NCBI GenBank assembly: GCA_020832665.1
Contig: JAFIEG010000005.1
Span: 1-64,000, forward strand
DNA from: Pararhodobacter sp.
GTDB taxonomy: Bacteria; Pseudomonadota; Alphaproteobacteria; Rhodobacterales; Rhodobacteraceae
Direction: 5' to 3'
DNA length: 64,000 nt
The notes under the pieces: model-generated
Seen by the model: only the letters and a program-made list of their open reading frames with translations
Told to the model about the DNA's origin: nothing
Database searches by the model: none
Translations under genes and position numbers: made by a program
In this document: piece by piece, positions 53,564 to 63,934 of the stretch
Layout: the number at the start of each line of letters is the position of its first letter
Numbering within the stretch: position 1 is the stretch's first letter

Positions 53564-56401
53564 ATGAGTTTTATCCCTTCCACCTACAACCCCTATGATT
53601 TCGCCAATCGCCGCCATATCGGCCCCTCGCCGGCCGAGATGGAGGCGATGCTGGAAGCCGTCGGCGCGCCCTCGCTGGAGGCGCTGATCGACGAGACGGT
53701 GCCGCCGGCCATCCGCCAGCGCGAGCTGCTTGACTGGGCGCCTCTCTCGGAAGGCGAATTGCTGGCGCGCATGCGGCAGGTGGCTGCGAAGAACCAGGTG
53801 ATGACCTCGCTCATCGGGCAGGGCTATTACGGCACCATCACCCCGCCGGCGATCCAGCGCAATATTCTGGAAAACCCGGCCTGGTACACCGCCTACACAC
53901 CCTATCAGCCGGAAATCGCGCAAGGGCGGCTGGAAGCGCTGCTGAACTTCCAGACCATGGTCGCCGATCTGACCGGGCTGCCGGTGGCCAATGCCTCGCT
54001 CCTCGACGAGGCCACGGCCTGCGCCGAGGCGATGGTGATGGCGCAGCGGGTGGCGAAATCCAAGGCACGCGGTTTCTTTGTCGATGAAAACTGCCACCCG
54101 CAGAACATCGCGGTGATGAAGACGCGCGCCGCGCCGCTGGGGATCGAGATCATCCTTGGCGACCCGGCGGCGCTGGAACCCGAGATCTTCTTTGGCGCCA
54201 TCTTCCAGTATCCGGGCACGCATGGCGATCTGCGCGATTTCACCGCGCAGATCGAGGCGCTGCATGCGGCCAATGCCGTGGCGGTAATGGCCACCGATCT
54301 GCTGGCGCTGTGCCTGATCCGCGAGCCCGGCGCGATGGGGGCCGATATCGCCGTGGGCTCGGCGCAGCGTTTCGGCGTGCCGATGGGCTATGGCGGGCCG
54401 CATGCGGCGTTCCTGTCCTGCCGCGACGATTACAAGCGCCAGATGCCGGGACGGCTGGTGGGGGTGTCGGTCGATGCGCGCGGCAACCGCGCCTACCGGC
54501 TGGCGCTGCAGACGCGCGAGCAGCATATCAGGCGCGAAAAGGCCACCTCGAATGTGTGCACGGCGCAGGCGCTCCTGGCGGTGATGGCCTCGATGTATGC
54601 GGTGTTTCATGGCCCCGCCGGGCTGCGCGCCATTGCCGAGCGCGTGCATTTCCTCACCGAGCGGCTGGCGCGCGCGCTGCGCGCGGCCGGCGCGAAGGTG
54701 GAAACACAGGCGTTTTTCGACACCATCACCGTTGATGTCGGCGTTGGCCAGACCGGCATTCTGGCCGCCGCGCGACTGGAGGGGCTGAACCTGCGCAAGG
54801 TGGGCCAAAGCCGGGTGGGCATCGCGCTTGACGAGATCAGCGACGAGAAGGTGCTGATGCGCGTGCTGCGCGCCTTTGGCATCGAAGGGGTACCGCCTCA
54901 CCGGGGCCGGCTGGGCTTTCCCGGTTTCTTCCTGCGCGAGAGCGAATATCTGACGCATCCGGTCTTTCACATGAACCGCGCCGAATCGGAGATGATGCGC
55001 TACATGCGCCGCCTGTCTGACCGCGATCTGGCGCTTGACCGTGCGATGATCCCGTTGGGCTCGTGCACGATGAAGCTCAATGCCGCGGCCGAGATGATGC
55101 CGATCACCTGGCCAGAATTCGCCGGGCTGCATCCTTTCGCGCCCACAGAGCAGGCGCAGGGTTACCATGAGGCGATCGAAGATTTGTCGGCAAAGCTGTG
55201 CCAGATCACCGGCTATGACGCCATGTCGATGCAGCCCAATTCCGGGGCGCAGGGCGAATATGCGGGGCTGCTGACGATTCAGGCCTGGCACCGCTCAAAC
55301 GGCGAGGGGCACCGCGATATCTGCCTGATCCCGGTTTCGGCGCATGGCACCAACCCGGCCTCGGCGCAGATGGCGGGGATGAAGGTGGTGGTGGTGAAAT
55401 CGGCGCCCAATGGCGATATCGATCTCGACGATTTCCGCGACAAGGCGGCAAAGGCGGGCGAGAAGCTGGCGGCCTGCATGATCACCTACCCGTCCACGCA
55501 TGGCGTTTTCGAGGACATTGTGCGCGAGGTCTGCGCCATAACCCATGAGCATGGCGGGCAGGTCTATATCGACGGGGCCAATCTGAATGCCATGGTGGGG
55601 CTGGTGAAGCCTGGCGAGATCGGCGGCGATGTCAGCCATCTGAACCTGCACAAGACATTCGCCATTCCGCATGGCGGCGGCGGCCCCGGCATGGGGCCGA
55701 TCGGGGTGAAGGCGCATCTGGCGCCCTTCCTGCCCGGTGATCCGCGTACGGGCGATGCCGGCGCGGTGGCGGCGGCGCCCTGGGGCTCGGCCTCGATCCT
55801 GCTGATCTCCTGGGCCTATTGTCTGATGATGGGCGGCGAGGGGCTGACCCAGGCGACGCGGGTGGCGATTTTGAACGCCAATTACATCGCGGCGCGGCTG
55901 AAGGGCGCCTATGAGGTGCTGTTCATGGGCAATCGCGGCCGCGTGGCGCATGAATGCATCCTTGATACAAGGCCCTTTGCGAAGGCGGGCGTGACGGTCG
56001 AGGACATTGCCAAGCGGCTGATCGACAACGGCTTTCACGCACCAACCATGAGCTGGCCGGTGGCCGGCACGCTGATGGTGGAACCCACCGAGAGCGAGAC
56101 CAAGGCCGAGATCGACCGCTTCATCGCCGCCATGTTGGCCATCCGCGACGAGATCGCGGCTGTGGAGCGCGGCGAGATTTCGCCCGAGGACAGCCCCCTG
56201 CGCCATGCGCCGCATACGGTCGAGGATCTGGTCGCCGAGTGGAGCCGCGCCTATTCGCGCGAGCAGGGCTGCTTCCCGCCGGGTAGCTTCAGGGTCGACA
56301 AATACTGGCCGCCGGTGGGCCGGGTGGACAATGTCCATGGCGACCGGCACCTGATCTGCACCTGCCCGCCGGTCGAGGATTACGCCGAAGCCGCCCAATA
56401 G
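53564..56401 (+). CDS. gcvP: glycine dehydrogenase (decarboxylating), P protein
   Basis: PLP enzyme (945 aa, the fused single-chain form) decarboxylating glycine and loading the methylamine on GcvH. The N-terminal half has [16 protein letters not shown] and [20 protein letters not shown]. The C-terminal half has the PLP lysine Lys697 in [20 protein letters not shown] and [13 protein letters not shown]. Ends [16 protein letters not shown]. Last gene of gcvTHP, followed by a perfect hairpin. Confidence 0.97.
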   Translation: MSFIPSTYNPYDFANRRHIGPSPAEMEAMLEAVGAPSLEALIDETVPPAIRQRELLDWAPLSEGELLARMRQVAAKNQVMTSLIGQGYYGTITPPAIQRNILENPAWYTAYTPYQPEIAQGRLEALLNFQTMVADLTGLPVANASLLDEATACAEAMVMAQRVAKSKARGFFVDENCHPQNIAVMKTRAAPLGIEIILGDPAALEPEIFFGAIFQYPGTHGDLRDFTAQIEALHAANAVAVMATDLLALCLIREPGAMGADIAVGSAQRFGVPMGYGGPHAAFLSCRDDYKRQMPGRLVGVSVDARGNRAYRLALQTREQHIRREKATSNVCTAQALLAVMASMYAVFHGPAGLRAIAERVHFLTERLARALRAAGAKVETQAFFDTITVDVGVGQTGILAAARLEGLNLRKVGQSRVGIALDEISDEKVLMRVLRAFGIEGVPPHRGRLGFPGFFLRESEYLTHPVFHMNRAESEMMRYMRRLSDRDLALDRAMIPLGSCTMKLNAAAEMMPITWPEFAGLHPFAPTEQAQGYHEAIEDLSAKLCQITGYDAMSMQPNSGAQGEYAGLLTIQAWHRSNGEGHRDICLIPVSAHGTNPASAQMAGMKVVVVKSAPNGDIDLDDFRDKAAKAGEKLAACMITYPSTHGVFEDIVREVCAITHEHGGQVYIDGANLNAMVGLVKPGEIGGDVSHLNLHKTFAIPHGGGGPGMGPIGVKAHLAPFLPGDPRTGDAGAVAAAPWGSASILLISWAYCLMMGGEGLTQATRVAILNANYIAARLKGAYEVLFMGNRGRVAHECILDTRPFAKAGVTVEDIAKRLIDNGFHAPTMSWPVAGTLMVEPTESETKAEIDRFIAAMLAIRDEIAAVERGEISPEDSPLRHAPHTVEDLVAEWSRAYSREQGCFPPGSFRVDKYWPPVGRVDNVHGDRHLICTCPPVEDYAEAAQ

Positions 56402-56413
56402 GGGCCGCGCCGC

Positions 56414-56436
56414 AGGGTGGGCAATCTGCCCACCCT
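56414..56436 (+). terminator. perfect hairpin behind gcvP
   Basis: AGGGTGGGCA-ATC-TGCCCACCCT, a 10-bp stem with a 3-nt loop, 12 nt past the gcvP stop. It shares the GGGTGGGCAAT core with 8384. No T tract. It is a likely operon end. Confidence 0.55.
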
Positions 56437-56565
56437 GTCCGACCGCGTTCGCCTGATGCCTGCTACGGATACCCGCGCGCGCGCCCGCGAAACGGGCCAG
56501 GGCGTGCTCCCGCGCCCGGCCCGCGCCCCTTTTCGGGGCTTGCCCGGGCTTGGGCCGTGCCGCCG

Positions 56566-56670
<105 letters not shown>

Positions 56671-56679
56671 CTGCAGCGC

Positions 56680-57144
56680 TCAGAACGACCAGACGCTGGC
56701 GCCCTCGGCCAGCATGGTGGCGGCCATGGCCGGGGGCTGGGCGACGCCCACGTCCTCGATCAGCGCCTCGGCATCGGCGCCCAGCCCGGGCAGGTAGATG
56801 GCGCAGACCTCGACGGTGACACCGCGCCCGATGAGCATTTGCAGCATGCCCTGCGGGCTCATCTCGCGCGGCGGTTGCGGGGCGGTGGCGCTTTCGGGGG
56901 CGTCGGCGAGGGCGATGTCGCCGCCGGGGCCGCATAGCAGCATATGCACGGTTTCGCCCTGTTCGACCGCCTGGGTGGTCAGCACCATGGCCATGAGCTG
57001 GGTCTGGGCATCGGCGGCGGTGAGCACGGTGACCAGCGAGGCCGGTGATTGCGTGTTGGCGGTTTCTGCCGAAACGGGCAGGGCCGCACCGGCGGTCAGG
57101 CCGGCGGCGAGGAACGTGGCGAGAGCGGTTTGGCGGTTGTTCAT
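56680..57144 (-). CDS. exported DsrE-like protein
   Basis: A 154 aa precursor with the Sec signal MNNRQTALATFLAAGLTAGA (cleavage after SAE). The mature part has an alpha/beta DsrE-type pattern: AVEQGETVHMLLCGPGGDIA, SPQGMLQMLIGRGVTVEVCA, IYLPGLGADAEALIEDVGVA, then PPAMAATMLAEG. The two cysteines align with positions seen in DsrE/DsrF sulphur-handling proteins, but the periplasmic location is unusual and function is unknown. Convergent with gcvP. Confidence 0.7.
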   Translation of the reverse strand: MNNRQTALATFLAAGLTAGAALPVSAETANTQSPASLVTVLTAADAQTQLMAMVLTTQAVEQGETVHMLLCGPGGDIALADAPESATAPQPPREMSPQGMLQMLIGRGVTVEVCAIYLPGLGADAEALIEDVGVAQPPAMAATMLAEGASVWSF

Positions 57145-57416
57145 GCTGGCTTCCTTTTCGGGTTGCCCTGAGTGGCACTGATGATACGCGCGCCCCGAAG
57201 GCGTTTTCTGGCCTGCTTCATGGATGGGCGCGGACTTCAGGATAAATTAGCATTCAGTATCCATAATATGACGATCTGTCGCACCGTGCTTTCGTGCTGC
57301 GGGTGCGCGTTTCGACATGCCGCCTGGGGCTTCATGACCTGTTGCGGTTGTTCGCCTGGGCGCCGCTACTGGCCCAGCGCTGGGTGAAGCGGTTGGTTGC
57401 CGACCGCGCCGTGCCG

Positions 57417-57944
57417 ATGAGGGAGTGTGCGCTGAGAAAGCGTCCACAGGTATCCGCGTTCGATCTGTTGATACGAAAGGCGCTCTGGTTGCCCGTCATC
57501 ATGCTGGTTGTCGCCATCGGGCTGTTCGGTGCGGCGCGGCAGATGGCCCTTGGGGCGCGGCTGATGGCCAGCGAGGGGGGGGAGACCATCGCCGAGGTCA
57601 CCGGAAGGGAACGCAGGCGCCACACCGACACCGATGGCAGGGTGAGCTATTCGCATCATCTGAGCTATCGCTTCACCACCAGCGCTGGCCAGATATGGCA
57701 TGACACGCATTCGGTAAGCCGGCAGCTACATGACAGCGTCAGCACATGCAGCCGGATTCCGGTGCGTTATGTGCCTTCGCGCCCTGAACTGAACCGTGTC
57801 GAGCCCGAGCGCACCGGGCTGGTCCGGCTGGCGATGAATCTGGGCTCGAGCCTGCTGTTCATCGGCGGCGTTGTCTTGTTCTGGTATCTGCGCCGCAAGC
57901 GCCCTCTTCGCCGCCGGCCTACAGGATGGGGAGGCCGCTGGTAG
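57417..57944 (+). CDS. DUF3592-type membrane protein, paralogue 1 (short)
   Basis: A 175 aa protein with one membrane helix near the N-terminus (ALWLPVIMLVVAIGLFGAAR), an extracytoplasmic beta domain (ETIAEVTGRERRRHTDTDGR; LSYRFTTSAGQIWHDTHSVS) and a second helix (LAMNLGSSLLFIGGVVLFWY) ending in a basic tail. Both ends are alike in the next two genes, but this copy lacks their roughly 90-residue C-terminal domain. The start is set at the ATG giving MRECALRKRPQVSAFDLLIR. Function unknown. Confidence 0.7.
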   Translation: MRECALRKRPQVSAFDLLIRKALWLPVIMLVVAIGLFGAARQMALGARLMASEGGETIAEVTGRERRRHTDTDGRVSYSHHLSYRFTTSAGQIWHDTHSVSRQLHDSVSTCSRIPVRYVPSRPELNRVEPERTGLVRLAMNLGSSLLFIGGVVLFWYLRRKRPLRRRPTGWGGRW

Positions 57945-58157
57945 CGCATCGGCATTCTCGCCGGAATCGGCCCAACCGCTGCGCACGCAGCCCGAACGCT
58001 AGCCGCGCGCTCTGGCAAGGCAGTGCAGCGACGCCGGGGCATGCGATCACGCTTGCCCTTCGGCCCGCGAGGCGTTGACGCCAGTGCCCGGTTGCGTCAC
58101 TGCATCAGGCGGCGGGCCATTCGCGCCCCCGGGGCGGGGTGTCTGTGGGTGGTGTGC

Positions 58158-58985
58158 ATGATGATCGAGCGTCCAAGGGTATCGGCCTTCGGCCTGGCCG
58201 TGCGTCAAGGCCTCTGGGTGCCCGTTCTGGTGGCGATCGTGGCGCTTGGCATGTTTGCCTATGCCCGCGAGATGTCGATCGAGGCGCGCCTGATGGCTAG
58301 CGAGGGGATCGAGACCACAGGGCAGGTGATCGGCCGCGAGCAGCGCCGCAGTAGCGCAAGCGATGGCGGCACCAGCATCCGTTACTATCTGCGCTACCAG
58401 TTTACCCCCCTGGATGGCCAGCGACGCGTCGGCAGGCAGCAGGTCAGCAAGGCACTGCATGACCGCGTGCGTGTCAATATGCCGATCACGGTGCGCTATG
58501 CGTCATCGCGCCCCTCGGTCAACCGTGTCGAGCGCGAGAGCACCATCGGGGTCAGGCTGTTGCTCAATATCGGCTCCAGCCTGCTGGCGATGTTCGCGGC
58601 GTTTACGGCCTGGGCGGTATGGGGTGACTGGCGCGCCATGCTGCGCGCGGTGCGCAAGGGCGAGCCGGGCGAGGCCTGGGTGGTTGGCTGGCGCGATGTG
58701 AATGAAAAGCCGCGCAAGGATGGCAAGCCGCCGCATCGGATCATGGAGTGGCGTGACGAAGGGCGCAACCTGCTGGGCTCGACCGGGGGGTTGAAGCCCG
58801 CGCTGGCCGAACGCTTTCCGCCGGGCAGCCCGATCAGGCTTTGGTATGACCCGCGCACCGGGCGCGGCTTCTGGGAAGAGAGCATCATGCCCGGTTCGGC
58901 GGCGGCCCGGGATGTGGATGGCGCGCCAACCGCGCCGCAATCGCAAAGCTCCGCGGCAAAACCGCCTGATACCAGATCCGATTGA
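58158..58985 (+). CDS. DUF3592-type membrane protein, paralogue 2
   Basis: A 275 aa protein of the same design: RPRVSAFGLAVRQGLWVPVL in front of helix 1, the beta domain (TTGQVIGREQRRSSASDGGT; YYLRYQFTPLDGQRRVGRQQ; VRYASSRPSVNRVE), helix 2, then a C-terminal domain ending in IRLWYDPRTGRGFWEES. The last codons and stop lie inside an inverted-repeat element (58967-59052), so the tail PPDTRSD may be element-derived. Function unknown. Confidence 0.75.
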   Translation: MMIERPRVSAFGLAVRQGLWVPVLVAIVALGMFAYAREMSIEARLMASEGIETTGQVIGREQRRSSASDGGTSIRYYLRYQFTPLDGQRRVGRQQVSKALHDRVRVNMPITVRYASSRPSVNRVERESTIGVRLLLNIGSSLLAMFAAFTAWAVWGDWRAMLRAVRKGEPGEAWVVGWRDVNEKPRKDGKPPHRIMEWRDEGRNLLGSTGGLKPALAERFPPGSPIRLWYDPRTGRGFWEESIMPGSAAARDVDGAPTAPQSQSSAAKPPDTRSD

Positions 58986-59052
58986 CCGGCTTTGATACCC
59001 TGGCTTGTGTGCCAGCCTGTGCCGGCGAGGCAATCAACCGGATCGGGTATGG
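58967..59052. repeat. inverted-repeat element, copy B
   Basis: Left arm TGATACCAGATCCGATTGAC plus CGG (58967-58989) and right arm CAATCAACCGGATCGGGTAT plus GG (59031-59052) are near reverse complements around about 41 nt. The same arms, farther apart, occur at 44269-44459. Here the left arm supplies the stop of the second DUF3592 gene. Confidence 0.55.
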
Positions 59053-59164
59053 CAGCCGGGGCCGAGGCATGAAGCGACAGGGCGGGAACCGGTTTTTCGC
59101 TCTGCAGATGTGCCGGAGGAATCGGGCGGCGCGCAATGGCGCTCGCCTTTCCTGCCCTGCGCCT

Positions 59165-59887
59165 TCAGCCCGGGGCGAGGTCTTCTTCCCAGAATGCCTG
59201 CCCGGTCTGCGGGTCCACATAGACGGTGATCTCGCTGCCCGCCGGCCAATCGGCCAGTTCCTCGGCGCGGTGTTTGAGGCTGTGCCCCTCCTGATAGGCG
59301 CTGTCCATCCAGTGAAGCTGAAAGAGGGGGCGGTCGTTCACGCGCGCCCTGGAATCGACATGGGCAATCACCCTTGCCGTGCGCTTCGCGCCGCGCCGCG
59401 CCGCGCGGATCATCGCTGCGCTGCGCTGCCAGAACCACCAGGCGGCACCGCCGGTCCCCCCGGCCGCGACCAGTGCGACAAGCCCGAACAGGATCGAATT
59501 GCGCCTTGCGCTGCCCCGCTCCAGCTCGGCGGTGGCAGGGTCGTCGGGCAGGTAGCGCATCGTCACCTGATCACCGCGCGAGACCGAACGGTAATACCCG
59601 CGCGAGACGGTATCGCGGTTGCGCTGCGTTTCACCGCCGGGAAGATCGAAACGATACGTCACCAGATAGGTGGTGCGCCGGTTACCGTCGGAATCGCGCC
59701 GCGTGCGGGTGTCGAGGCTGACGATGGTGGCCTCGGCCTCGACCCCGTGCTGGGCGAGCTGGCGCGCCTCTGCCGACAGGATGAGCGATACCGCCCCGAA
59801 GGCGACGGTGAACACCAGCCCGAAGGCCAGCAGCCAGGCCCGCTGGCGCATCAGAATGGCGTATATCGAAACCCCGGGTCGCTTCAT
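59165..59887 (-). CDS. DUF3592-type membrane protein, paralogue 3
   Basis: A 240 aa protein on the opposite strand with the same order: helix 1 (LLAFGLVFTVAFGAVSLILS), beta domain (ATIVSLDTRTRRDSDGNRRT; YLVTYRFDLPGGETQRNRDT; VTMRYLPDDPATAELERG), helix 2, then a C-terminal domain ending ITVYVDPQTGQAFWEEDLAP. The DPxTGxxFWEE ending is shared with paralogue 2. Function unknown; it may sense or shape the envelope. Confidence 0.75.
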   Translation of the reverse strand: MKRPGVSIYAILMRQRAWLLAFGLVFTVAFGAVSLILSAEARQLAQHGVEAEATIVSLDTRTRRDSDGNRRTTYLVTYRFDLPGGETQRNRDTVSRGYYRSVSRGDQVTMRYLPDDPATAELERGSARRNSILFGLVALVAAGGTGGAAWWFWQRSAAMIRAARRGAKRTARVIAHVDSRARVNDRPLFQLHWMDSAYQEGHSLKHRAEELADWPAGSEITVYVDPQTGQAFWEEDLAPG

Positions 59888-59959
59888 GCCCGTTACCTCG
59901 CTTGTCTGTTCGATTGCTTCTCAGGCGTGCCGTGCCCGGCGCGGCAGAATGGCCGGCGC

Positions 59960-60532
59960 TCAGTCGTCGGGCGTCAGCGTCACCGGCTTGCGGATCACCG
60001 CCCGGCGGCCCTGCTGCACGGTTTCCCACTGCATGACGCCATGCATGCCGACCGAGCCCAGAAACAGAAGATCGAGCGTCAGATCCATCGTGCCTTCGGG
60101 CACGGTAACCTGCGCGCTGCCTACAAGGCGTGGCAGATCTTCGATGTCGCAACTCATCAGCACCGCGATCTCGTCGCTGTCCAACGGGCCGGGGCTAGTG
60201 CCTTCGAAATACTGGCCCAGCAAATCGCCACCCTCAGCGCGCTCGAACTCGATGTGAAAATTGGCGCCGGCGCCGTCATTCGAGGCCACCAGAACGCCAT
60301 CATCCATCCAGAAAACCGCCCGCTGGATATCGCCCGAGGCGCCGGCAGGCATGTTGCCCATGCCCTGAATGCTCACGAAGCCGGCAAAATCCTGCACCGT
60401 GTAGAAATTCACCGCCTGCTCGAAAAGCGCTTCATCGTCGATCTCGCCGCAGGGGCCGAGATCGGCCGCGGCGGGCAGGGCCAGTGCCGCGCCCAGTGCT
60501 GCGGCGGCGCCGGTGATGATGGGGTTTCGCAT
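59960..60532 (-). CDS. exported hypothetical protein
   Basis: A 190 aa precursor with the signal MRNPIITGAAAALGAALALP (cleavage after AAA). The acidic mature part has two Cys (LGPCGEIDDEALFE; LMSCDIEDLPRLVG) that could pair, and beta-rich segments (RAVFWMDDGVLVASNDGAGA; VQQGRRAVIRKPVTLTP). Periplasmic by prediction; family not recognised. Lone gene divergent from valS. Confidence 0.7.
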   Translation of the reverse strand: MRNPIITGAAAALGAALALPAAADLGPCGEIDDEALFEQAVNFYTVQDFAGFVSIQGMGNMPAGASGDIQRAVFWMDDGVLVASNDGAGANFHIEFERAEGGDLLGQYFEGTSPGPLDSDEIAVLMSCDIEDLPRLVGSAQVTVPEGTMDLTLDLLFLGSVGMHGVMQWETVQQGRRAVIRKPVTLTPDD

Positions 60533-60679
60533 GGGCTGAACTCCTCTTGCTGGCCGGTTTTTCTGCGCGGCAGGGTAAAGACATCATCTCATGGGTCAAC
60601 CGCCCGCCCCGGCCTTTTCCTTCGCCCCGGCGCGGGTTAAACAACGCGCGATCCGTTGCTCCGAAAAGGACCGCCGCCC

Positions 60680-63600
60680 ATGGCCATGGAAAAGAATTTC
60701 GACGCCGCCAGCGCCGAGGCAAGGCTGATCGATGCCTGGGAGCGCGAAGGTGCCTTTCGCGCCGGGGCCAATGCCAGGCCCGGCGCCGAGCCGTTCTGCA
60801 TCATGATCCCGCCGCCCAATGTCACCGGTTCGCTGCATATGGGGCACGCCTTCAACAACACGCTGCAGGATATCCTGGTGCGCTGGCACCGGATGCGCGG
60901 TTTTGACACTTTGTGGCAGCCCGGGCAGGACCATGCCGGCATCGCCACGCAGATGGTGGTCGAACGCGAACTGGCGAAGGCGGGCAACCAGGGCCGGCGC
61001 GAGCTGGGGCGCGAGAAATTTCTCGAAAAGGTCTGGGAATGGAAGGCGCAATCGGGCGGCACCATCATCAACCAGCTCAAGCGGCTGGGGGCATCCTGCG
61101 ACTGGTCGCGCAACGCCTTCACCATGTCGGGTGCGCCGGGCTGCCCGCCGGGCGAGGAGGGCAATTTCCACGACGCGGTGATCAAGGTCTTTGTCGACAT
61201 GTACAACAAGGGCCTGATCTATCGCGGCAAGCGGCTGGTGAACTGGGATCCGCATTTCGAGACCGCGATTTCCGATCTTGAGGTCGAGAATGTCGAGGTC
61301 GATGGCCATATGTGGCATTTCAAGTATCCGCTCGCCGGCGGCGTGACCTATCGCTATGTCGAGAAGGATGAAGACGGCAATATCACCGTCGATGAAGAGC
61401 GCGATTATATCTCCATCGCCACCACGCGACCCGAAACCATGCTGGGCGATGGCGCGGTGGCGGTGCACCCCGATGATGCGCGCTATGCGCCCATCGTGGG
61501 CAAGCTGTGCGAAATCCCGGTGGGGCCGAAAGAGCACCGCCGCCTGATCCCCATCATCACCGATGAATACCCCGACCCGGCTTTCGGCTCGGGTGCGGTG
61601 AAGATCACCGGCGCGCATGATTTCAACGATTACGCGGTGGCCAGGCGCGGCGGCATTCCCTGCTACCGGCTGATGGACATGAAGGCGCATATGCGCGCCG
61701 ATGGCGCCCCCTATGCCGAGGTCGCCGAGGTGGCTGGCGCGGTGGCGCGCGGCGAGCAGTTGTTGAGCGAGGCCGAGGCCGACGCGCTGAACCTGGTGCC
61801 CGACCACCTGCGCGGGCTCGACCGGCTCGAGGCCCGCAAGCGCGTGGTCGAGGAAATCACCGGTGAGGGGCTGGCAGTAATGACCCGCGCGGACGACCCG
61901 CGGCTGGGGCTCAAGCCGGGCGAGGGGGATGACCCGGCGGCGCTTGTGCCGCTGGTCGAGGCCAAGAAGATCATGCAGCCCTTCGGTGATCGGTCAAAGG
62001 TGGTGATCGAGCCGATGTTGACCGATCAGTGGTTCGTCGATGCTCAAAAGGTTGTCGTTCCGGCGCTGGACGCGGTGCGCGACGGGCGCGTGAAGATCAT
62101 GCCAGAGAGCGGCGAGAAGACCTATTTCCACTGGCTGGAAAATATCGAGCCCTGGTGCATCTCGCGGCAGTTGTGGTGGGGGCATCAGATACCGGTTTGG
62201 TATGGGCCGGATATTCCCAAGGGCGGCTTGATCACTGACGAGGCTCAACATTCCGGTGCCTTTAAGGAGTTCTGCGCCCCGGATGAAGCATCCGCGTTGG
62301 CGCTCGCAAGAGAATGGTATGGCCCAGACGTCGAAATAAGAGTCGGTGAACCTGATTTTCGTCGGGAAGCGGCCTATACGATGGTGGCACGTTCTGTTGT
62401 GCCTGCGTCAGAAGTGCCGAATGAGACTGGCCAGGTCGTATCGGCTAGCCTTCACCGCGACCCCGACGTCCTCGACACCTGGTTCTCCTCGGGCCTGTGG
62501 CCCATCGGCACGCTGGGCTGGCCCGATCAGACCGAGGAGTTGAAGAAGTATTTCCCCACCTCGGTGCTCGTCACCGGGCAGGACATACTGTTCTTCTGGG
62601 TCGCGCGCATGATGATGATGCAGCTTGCGGTGGTGGATGAAATCCCCTTCCGCCATGTCTATCTGCACGGGCTGGTGCGCGACGCCAAGGGCAAGAAGAT
62701 GTCGAAATCCCTTGGCAATGTCATCGACCCGCTGGAAATCATCGACGAATACGGCGCCGATGCGCTGCGCTTTGCCAATGCCGCCATGGCCAGCCTTGGC
62801 GGCGTGCTCAAGCTCGATACGCAGCGCGTTGCCGGCTACCGCAACTTTGCCACCAAGCTGTGGAACGCCACCCGCTTTGCCGAGATGAACGGCGTTTTCG
62901 GCGCCGATGTGCCCGCCCCCGGTGCGCTGCCGCCACCGGCCACGGCCACAGCCAATCGCTGGATCGTGGGCGAGACCGCGCGCACGCTGGCCACGGTCAA
63001 CGCTGCGCTGGAAGGCTATCGCTTCAACGATGCCGCGCTGGCGCTCTATCAGTTCGTCTGGGGCAAGGTCTGCGACTGGTATGTGGAGTTCGCCAAGCCG
63101 CTACTGGATGGTGACGATGCCGCCGAGACCCGCGCCACCATGCGCTGGGTGCTCGATCAGTGCTACATCATGCTGCATCCGATCATGCCCTTCGTCACCG
63201 AAGAGCTGTGGGCGCTGACCGGCGAGCGCACGAAGATGCTGGCCCATGCCGACTGGCCCTCTTACGGCCTCGATGTCGCCGATGCGGCTGCCGATCGTGA
63301 GATGGGCTGGGTGATCGGGCTGATCGAGGCCGTGCGCTCGGCGCGTACGCAGATGCGCGTGCCGGTGGGGCTGAAGCTGCCGATGCTGCAACTCGATGCC
63401 GACGCGCCGGCGCGCGCGGCCTATGCGGCCAATGCCGCGCTGATCGAGAAGCTGGCGCGCATCGACGGGCTGCAAGAGGCCGACAGCCTGCCGCGCGGCG
63501 CGCTGAGCATCGCCGTCGAGGGCGCCAGCTTCGCGCTGCCGCTGGAAGGGGTAATCGACGTCGGCGCCGAGACCGCGCGGCTGGAGAAGGCGCGCGAGAA

Positions 63601-63766
63601 GCTGGGCCGCGAGATCGGCGCGTTGCAGGGAAGGCTGGCCAATCCGCAATTTGTCGAAAAGGCCGGCGAGGCGGTGGTGGACGAGGCGCGCGCGAACCTT
63701 GCCGAGAAGGAAGACGAGGCGGCGCGGCTGGATCAGGCGCTGTCGCGGCTGTCGGCGCTGGTCTGA
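60680..63766 (+). CDS. valS: valyl-tRNA synthetase
   Basis: Class I synthetase (1028 aa) charging tRNA-Val, with an editing domain for threonine. The HIGH motif reads HMGH at residues 53-56 ([17 protein letters not shown]) and KMSKS lies in [18 protein letters not shown]. The C-terminal coiled coil ([20 protein letters not shown]) is present. ATG 60680 is used; 60656 would add 8 residues. A segment (about 62230-62455) before the [13 protein letters not shown] motif is longer than in close relatives as I know them and visibly poorer in G+C, with codons (ATA, AGA, GTT) rare elsewhere in the gene. Confidence 0.96.
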   Translation: MAMEKNFDAASAEARLIDAWEREGAFRAGANARPGAEPFCIMIPPPNVTGSLHMGHAFNNTLQDILVRWHRMRGFDTLWQPGQDHAGIATQMVVERELAKAGNQGRRELGREKFLEKVWEWKAQSGGTIINQLKRLGASCDWSRNAFTMSGAPGCPPGEEGNFHDAVIKVFVDMYNKGLIYRGKRLVNWDPHFETAISDLEVENVEVDGHMWHFKYPLAGGVTYRYVEKDEDGNITVDEERDYISIATTRPETMLGDGAVAVHPDDARYAPIVGKLCEIPVGPKEHRRLIPIITDEYPDPAFGSGAVKITGAHDFNDYAVARRGGIPCYRLMDMKAHMRADGAPYAEVAEVAGAVARGEQLLSEAEADALNLVPDHLRGLDRLEARKRVVEEITGEGLAVMTRADDPRLGLKPGEGDDPAALVPLVEAKKIMQPFGDRSKVVIEPMLTDQWFVDAQKVVVPALDAVRDGRVKIMPESGEKTYFHWLENIEPWCISRQLWWGHQIPVWYGPDIPKGGLITDEAQHSGAFKEFCAPDEASALALAREWYGPDVEIRVGEPDFRREAAYTMVARSVVPASEVPNETGQVVSASLHRDPDVLDTWFSSGLWPIGTLGWPDQTEELKKYFPTSVLVTGQDILFFWVARMMMMQLAVVDEIPFRHVYLHGLVRDAKGKKMSKSLGNVIDPLEIIDEYGADALRFANAAMASLGGVLKLDTQRVAGYRNFATKLWNATRFAEMNGVFGADVPAPGALPPPATATANRWIVGETARTLATVNAALEGYRFNDAALALYQFVWGKVCDWYVEFAKPLLDGDDAAETRATMRWVLDQCYIMLHPIMPFVTEELWALTGERTKMLAHADWPSYGLDVADAAADREMGWVIGLIEAVRSARTQMRVPVGLKLPMLQLDADAPARAAYAANAALIEKLARIDGLQEADSLPRGALSIAVEGASFALPLEGVIDVGAETARLEKAREKLGREIGALQGRLANPQFVEKAGEAVVDEARANLAEKEDEAARLDQALSRLSALV

Positions 63767-63771
63767 GGGCA

Positions 63772-63886
63772 GGGGGCGCTGCCCCCCGTCCGCTTGCGCC
63801 CGGGGCTCTGCCCGTTCCTTCGCTGAAATCGCTCCACCGGAGCGATTTCAGCGAAGGAACCCCCCCGGCGTATTTCAGGCAAGATG
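63772..63886 (+). repeat. dispersed 3'-end repeat, copy 7 (behind valS)
   Basis: The best-formed copy: a GGGGGCGCTGCCCCCC hairpin, then a perfect long inverted repeat (arms CCTTCGCTGAAATCGCTCC at 63817-63835 and its complement ending at 63857), then CCCCCCGGCGTATTTCAGGCAAGATGA over 63860-63886. Confidence 0.85.
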
Positions 63887-63934
63887 ACGTAGCAGTGCTT
63901 GCCGGGCGTGGCCTAGCTTGTCATGCTGCCGGTC

